Shown here: in pieces, positions 13,271 to 16,746 of the stretch | Numbering within the stretch: the stretch's first letter is position 1 | How the letters are laid out: each line of letters starts with the position of its first letter | Assembly (NCBI GenBank): GCA_004296815.1 | Contig: SCVT01000311.1 | Coordinates: forward strand, 1-16,746 | Reading direction: 5' to 3' | Length of the DNA: 16,746 nt | DNA from: Reyranella sp. | GTDB taxonomy: Bacteria > Pseudomonadota > Alphaproteobacteria > Reyranellales > Reyranellaceae | Notes under the pieces: generated by a model | Seen by the model: only the letters and a program-made list of their open reading frames with translations | Database searches by the model: none | Told to the model about the DNA's origin: nothing | Translations under genes and position numbers: made by a program

Positions 13271-14050
13271 TTAGATCGTGCGCTCGACCATCATCTTCTT
13301 GATCTCGGCGATCGCCTTCGCCGGATTGAGATGCTTGGGGCAGGTCTTGGTGCAGTTCATGATGGTGTGGCAGCGATAGAGCCGGAACGGATCCTCGAGC
13401 TGGTCGAGGCGCTCGCCCTTGGCCTCGTCGCGGCTGTCGGCGATCCAGCGGTAGGCCTGCAGCAGGATGGCCGGGCCGAGGTAGCGCTCGCCGTTCCACC
13501 AGTAGCTGGGGCACGAGGTCGAGCAGCAGAAGCACAGGATGCACTCCCACAGGCCGTCGAGCTTGGCGCGCTCCTCCGGCGACTGCAGGCGCTCCCGCGT
13601 CGGCGGCTGGGTGGTCGACTTCAGCCACGGCTCGATCGAGGCGAGCTGCGCGTAGGGCACGTTGAGGTCGGGCACCAGGTCGCGCACCACCGGCATGTGC
13701 GGCAGCGGGTAGATCTTGATGTCGCCCTTCACGTCCGAGATGTACTTGGTGCAGGCCAGCGTGTTGGTGCCGTCGATGTTCATCGCGCACGAACCGCACA
13801 CGCCCTCGCGGCAGGAGCGCCGGAAGGTGAGCGAGCTGTCGATCTCGTTCTTGATCTTGATCAGCGCGTCCAGGACCATCGGGCCGCACGTGTCCATGTC
13901 GACTTCGTAGGTGTCGACCGACGGGTTCTTGCCGTCGTCCGGCGTCCAGCGATAGACCTTGAAGACCTTGACGTTCTTGACGCCTGCGGCCGCCTTGTAG
14001 GTCTCGCCGGTTCCGATCTTGGAATTGGCGGGAAGAGCGAACTCAGCCAT
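13271..14050 (-). CDS. sdhB: Succinate dehydrogenase iron-sulfur subunit
   Basis: The 259-residue electron-transfer subunit of complex II, which passes electrons from FAD to ubiquinone at the inner membrane. All cluster ligands are visible: [2Fe-2S] Cys80, Cys85, Cys88 and Cys100 in [12 protein letters not shown]...LAC, and [4Fe-4S] Cys170, Cys173, Cys176 and Cys237. The [3Fe-4S] ligands are Cys180, Cys227 and Cys233, in [16 protein letters not shown] and [13 protein letters not shown]. The quinone-site tryptophan pair SYWW is present. Length is normal. ATG 14050 is preceded by GAGAGGAAG and lies 15 bp after sdhA. It is the last gene of sdhCDAB and is followed by a terminator. Confidence 0.98.
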   Translation of the reverse strand: MAEFALPANSKIGTGETYKAAAGVKNVKVFKVYRWTPDDGKNPSVDTYEVDMDTCGPMVLDALIKIKNEIDSSLTFRRSCREGVCGSCAMNIDGTNTLACTKYISDVKGDIKIYPLPHMPVVRDLVPDLNVPYAQLASIEPWLKSTTQPPTRERLQSPEERAKLDGLWECILCFCCSTSCPSYWWNGERYLGPAILLQAYRWIADSRDEAKGERLDQLEDPFRLYRCHTIMNCTKTCPKHLNPAKAIAEIKKMMVERTI

Positions 14051-14065
14051 TTCTTCCTCTCGAAC

Positions 14066-15904
14066 TCAGTAGACGCGCGCTTTCGGCGGGAACGACTGTA
14101 CGTCGTTGCTCATCGGCTGCAGGTTGACCGGGCGGTAGTCGATGCGGGTCTTGCCGGTGTCCGGGTCGACCCACACGACGGTGTGCTTCAGCCAGTTCTT
14201 GTCGTCGCGCTCCGGATGATCCTCGTGCGCGTGCGCGCCGCGGCTCTCCTTGCGGTTGGCCGCCGAGTAGATCGTCGCCTGCGCCTGCAGGATGAGGTTC
14301 TCGAACTCCAGCGTCTCCATGAGATCGGAGTTCCAGATCATCGAGCGATCCTTGACCTTGATGTCGTCCTTGCCGGCGAACACCTTGTCCATGTTGCGAC
14401 AACCCTCTTCCAGGGTCTTGGTGGTGCGGAACACCGCGCAATCGTTCTGCATGGTCTTCTGCATCAGCGCGCGGAGCTGCGCGGTCGGCGTGCCGCCGTT
14501 GGCGTGGCGCGCCTTGTCGAGGCGGGCGATCGCCTGCTCGCCGGCATGCGGCAGGTCCTTGTGCGACTGGCCGGGCGTCATCTGCTCGGCGACGCGGTTG
14601 GCGGCCGAGCGGCCGAACACGACGAGCTCGAGCAGCGAGTTGGAGCCCAGGCGGTTGGCGCCGTGCACGCCGATCGAGGCGGCCTCGCCCAGTGCCATCA
14701 GGCCGGGCACGGCGCTGAACGGATCGCCGTCCTTCACCGTCATCGCCTCGCAGTGATAGTTCGCCGGGATGCCACCCATGTTGTAGTGGCAGGTCGGCAG
14801 GATGGGGATCGGCTGACGCGTCACGTCGACGCCCGCGAAGATGCGCGCGGTCTCGGCGATGCCCGGCAGGCGCTCGTGGATGACCTTCGGGTCGAGATGC
14901 TCGACGTGCAGCTCGATGTAGTCCTTGTTCGGGCCGCAGCCGCGGCCTTCGCGGATCTCGATGGTCATCGAGCGGCTGACGACATCGCGCGAAGCGAGGT
15001 CCTTGGCCGACGGCGCGTAGCGCTCCATGAAGCGCTCGCCGCTGGCATTGGTGACGTAGCCGCCCTCGCCGCGCACGCCCTCGGTGATCAGGCAGCCGGC
15101 GCCGAAGATGCCGGTCGGATGGAACTGCACGAACTCGAGGTCCTGCAGCGGCAGGCCGGCGCGCAGCACCATGGCGCCGCCGTCGCCGGTGCAGGTGTGG
15201 GCCGAGGTCGCGGTCTGGTAGACGCGGCCGTAGCCGCCGGTCGCCAGCACCACCTTGTGGGCGCGGAAGCGATGGATCGTGCCGTCGTCGAGGTTCCAGG
15301 CCATGACGCCGCGGCACACACCCTCGTCCATGATCAGGTCGAGCGCGAAGTACTCGATGAAGAACTCGGCGTGGTTACGCAGCGACTGCTGGTAGAGCGT
15401 GTGCAGGATGGCGTGGCCGGTGCGGTCGGCCGCCGCGCAGGTGCGGTGCGCGATGCCCTTGCCGAACTCGGTCGTCATGCCGCCGAACGGGCGCTGGTAG
15501 ATCTTGCCCTCGGGCGTGCGGCTGAACGGCACGCCGAAATGCTCGAGCTCGATGATGGCCGGGATGCCGTCGCGGCACATGTATTCGATCGCGTCCTGGT
15601 CGCCCAGCCAGTCCGAGCCCTTGACGGTGTCGTACATGTGCCAGCGCCAGTCGTCGGGACCCATATTGCCGAGCGCCGCCGAGATGCCGCCCTGCGCTGC
15701 CACCGTGTGGCTGCGGGTCGGAAAGACCTTGGTGATGCAGGCCGTCTTGAAGCCCTTGTTGGCCATGCCGAAGGTGGCCCGCAGTCCGGCGCCGCCGGCG
15801 CCGACGATGACCACGTCGTATTCGTGGTCGATGATCTTGTAGGCGTTGCCGCCGACGGAGAAGGTGCCGGCTGCCGCGCCGTTTGTCTTGCCTGCCTCGG
15901 CCAT
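14066..15904 (-). CDS. sdhA: Succinate dehydrogenase flavoprotein subunit
   Basis: The 612-residue catalytic subunit that oxidises succinate to fumarate in the TCA cycle. The N-terminal FAD-binding motif is [15 protein letters not shown] (residues 29-43), and the covalent FAD histidine is His66 in [10 protein letters not shown]. Substrate-site segments are [29 protein letters not shown] and the [11 protein letters not shown] loop. The C-terminus ends in DYRPV...FPPKARVY, as in other alphaproteobacterial SdhA. ATG 15904 is chosen because GGAGG lies 7 bases upstream and it begins two bases after the sdhD stop; longer upstream frame lies inside sdhD. No anomaly seen. Confidence 0.98.
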   Translation of the reverse strand: MAEAGKTNGAAAGTFSVGGNAYKIIDHEYDVVIVGAGGAGLRATFGMANKGFKTACITKVFPTRSHTVAAQGGISAALGNMGPDDWRWHMYDTVKGSDWLGDQDAIEYMCRDGIPAIIELEHFGVPFSRTPEGKIYQRPFGGMTTEFGKGIAHRTCAAADRTGHAILHTLYQQSLRNHAEFFIEYFALDLIMDEGVCRGVMAWNLDDGTIHRFRAHKVVLATGGYGRVYQTATSAHTCTGDGGAMVLRAGLPLQDLEFVQFHPTGIFGAGCLITEGVRGEGGYVTNASGERFMERYAPSAKDLASRDVVSRSMTIEIREGRGCGPNKDYIELHVEHLDPKVIHERLPGIAETARIFAGVDVTRQPIPILPTCHYNMGGIPANYHCEAMTVKDGDPFSAVPGLMALGEAASIGVHGANRLGSNSLLELVVFGRSAANRVAEQMTPGQSHKDLPHAGEQAIARLDKARHANGGTPTAQLRALMQKTMQNDCAVFRTTKTLEEGCRNMDKVFAGKDDIKVKDRSMIWNSDLMETLEFENLILQAQATIYSAANRKESRGAHAHEDHPERDDKNWLKHTVVWVDPDTGKTRIDYRPVNLQPMSNDVQSFPPKARVY

Positions 15905-15906
15905 GC

Positions 15907-16287
15907 TCAGCCTCCGAAACCGATACGCAGGATGGCGACCGTGGCCGCCAGCCCGAAGAACACTGCGACGAACCTGATGCCGATGATCAGCGCCAGCTTC
16001 ACGCCCTCGCTGTGGACGTAGTCCTCGATCACGACCTGCATGCCGAGCTGGCCGTGATGCAGCCCGATCACGATGGTCAGGATCAGCAGCACCATGACGA
16101 TCGGCGAGCCGATCCAGGCGCGGGCGATGGCGTAGTCGGCGCCGCTCAGCATGATGAGCGATATGGCAAACCACACGACGAGCGGGATGAGCGCGACCGC
16201 TGTCAGGCGCTGCGCCCACCAGTGATGGACGCCTTCCTTGGCGGAGCCGAGGCCGCGCGCGCGATTGAGGGGCGTGCGAAGATCCAT
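15907..16287 (-). CDS. sdhD: Succinate dehydrogenase membrane anchor subunit
   Basis: A 126-residue membrane anchor with three hydrophobic helices (about residues 27-48, 58-76 and 97-122). The N-terminal [22 protein letters not shown] is typical of alphaproteobacterial SdhD, and [20 protein letters not shown] contains the haem-ligand histidine region and the quinone-site Asp-Tyr. With SdhC it binds haem b and ubiquinone. ATG 16287 has GAGGAG upstream and lies 10 bp after the sdhC stop. Confidence 0.95.
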   Translation of the reverse strand: MDLRTPLNRARGLGSAKEGVHHWWAQRLTAVALIPLVVWFAISLIMLSGADYAIARAWIGSPIVMVLLILTIVIGLHHGQLGMQVVIEDYVHSEGVKLALIIGIRFVAVFFGLAATVAILRIGFGG

Positions 16288-16297
16288 GGGGCGCTCC

Positions 16298-16696
16298 TCA
16301 GATCAGCCGCAGGCCGACGACCCACGAGGCCGCCGTCGCGATGAGAGAAGCCGCCACGACGATCCAGCCGCTGCGATAGGTGTCCTTGAGCTCGAAGCCG
16401 TAGCCCACATCCCAGAAGAGATGCCGGATGCCGTTGAACAGGTGGAAGAAGAGCGAGAAGAGCCAACCGCCGAGCACGAAGCGGCCGACGATCGAGCCGT
16501 TGAAGCTCTGGAACCTGGCGTAGGTCCCTTCGCTGCCCGCCGCGAACACCACCCAGGTCGCGAGGTAGAGCACCCCGACCGCCAGCGCGATGCCGGTGGC
16601 GCGATGCAGGATGGAGAGCATGGACGTGAGCTGCGGCTTGTAGACCTGCAGATGCGGGGAGAGCGGCCGGTGCACCGGCCGATTGGCGACGCTCAT
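16298..16696 (-). CDS. sdhC: Succinate dehydrogenase cytochrome b556 subunit
   Basis: A 132-residue membrane subunit with three hydrophobic helices (about 29-52, 66-88 and 108-130). Family signatures are RPLSPHLQVYKPQLTSMLSILHRATG at the N-terminus, with the quinone-site Ser and Arg region, and FFHLFNGIRHLFWD with the haem-b histidine. It is the first gene of the minus-strand sdhCDAB operon. ATG 16696 has GAGGT 9 bases upstream. Only 50 bp of upstream sequence remain in the window, so the operon promoter is not fully visible. Confidence 0.95.
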   Translation of the reverse strand: MSVANRPVHRPLSPHLQVYKPQLTSMLSILHRATGIALAVGVLYLATWVVFAAGSEGTYARFQSFNGSIVGRFVLGGWLFSLFFHLFNGIRHLFWDVGYGFELKDTYRSGWIVVAASLIATAASWVVGLRLI

Positions 16697-16746
16697 CGCG
16701 TGGGGACCTCGATATGCCTTGAACGGCTGCGCTTTTTTAGCGTGGC

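Noticed and set aside
13331..16021. An 896-codon open frame on the plus strand opposite sdhA and sdhB
   Set aside because: It is the antisense of well-supported sdh genes and has a repetitive Arg/Ala/Val/Asp/Leu composition typical of the reverse frame of GC-rich genes; no domain or ribosome site was seen.
14066..16219. A longer SdhA start extending into sdhD
   Set aside because: ATG 15904 has a proper ribosome site and the usual SdhA N-terminus, while the extension overlaps a clear SdhD in another frame.

Overview
The window looks like chromosome from a high-GC alphaproteobacterium. Codon third positions are mostly G or C, and the succinate dehydrogenase operon runs sdhC-sdhD-sdhA-sdhB. It also carries an alphaproteobacterial PhaR and a class III-like PHA synthase. 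A Rhodospirillales or Reyranella-like source is possible, but that is an impression, not a measurement. Bases 1-13 are not genomic: they match the common end of the Illumina adapter, so the left edge is a contig end that cuts the first gene.

Layout. (1) 14-4681, minus strand: genes in transcription order are a small PhaE-like protein, a class III-like PHA synthase, a membrane LytTR regulator, an acyltransferase-3 membrane protein and a truncated acetyl-CoA acetyltransferase. The first two overlap by 149 bp, and the synthase and LytTR genes are joined by an ATGA overlap. (2) 4826-5664, plus strand: phaR and a DUF1289 protein, divergent from the synthase genes. The shared control region holds CTGC/GCAG inverted repeats that fit PhaR operators. 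(3) 5665-6016: a 352-bp stretch without a convincing gene, rich in hairpins and carrying a 23-bp-period direct repeat; its right end is a clear minus-strand terminator. (4) 6017-6826, minus: an enoyl-CoA hydratase/isomerase family protein. (5) 6905-8509, plus: a D-aminopeptidase-like serine hydrolase followed by a terminator. (6) 8597-9625, minus: an orphan AapJ-like amino-acid-binding protein. (7) 9678-13130, minus: a tightly packed three-gene operon of an MddA-type methanethiol S-methyltransferase, a TetR regulator and an unusual alpha/beta hydrolase-glycosyltransferase fusion. Two tandem 18-bp palindromes embedded in its promoter are very probably the TetR operators. (8) 13271-16696, minus: sdhCDAB with its terminator.

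How the genes work together. The left third is carbon-storage metabolism: the thiolase supplies acetoacetyl-CoA, the synthase polymerises hydroxyacyl-CoA, and PhaR senses granules and represses. No phaB or phasin is seen here. The right end is core TCA cycle and respiration. The least described parts are the TetR-controlled mddA/fusion operon, the LytTR gene coupled to PHA synthase, and the hairpin-rich intergenic region. No tRNA, rRNA, CRISPR array or intact mobile element was seen.
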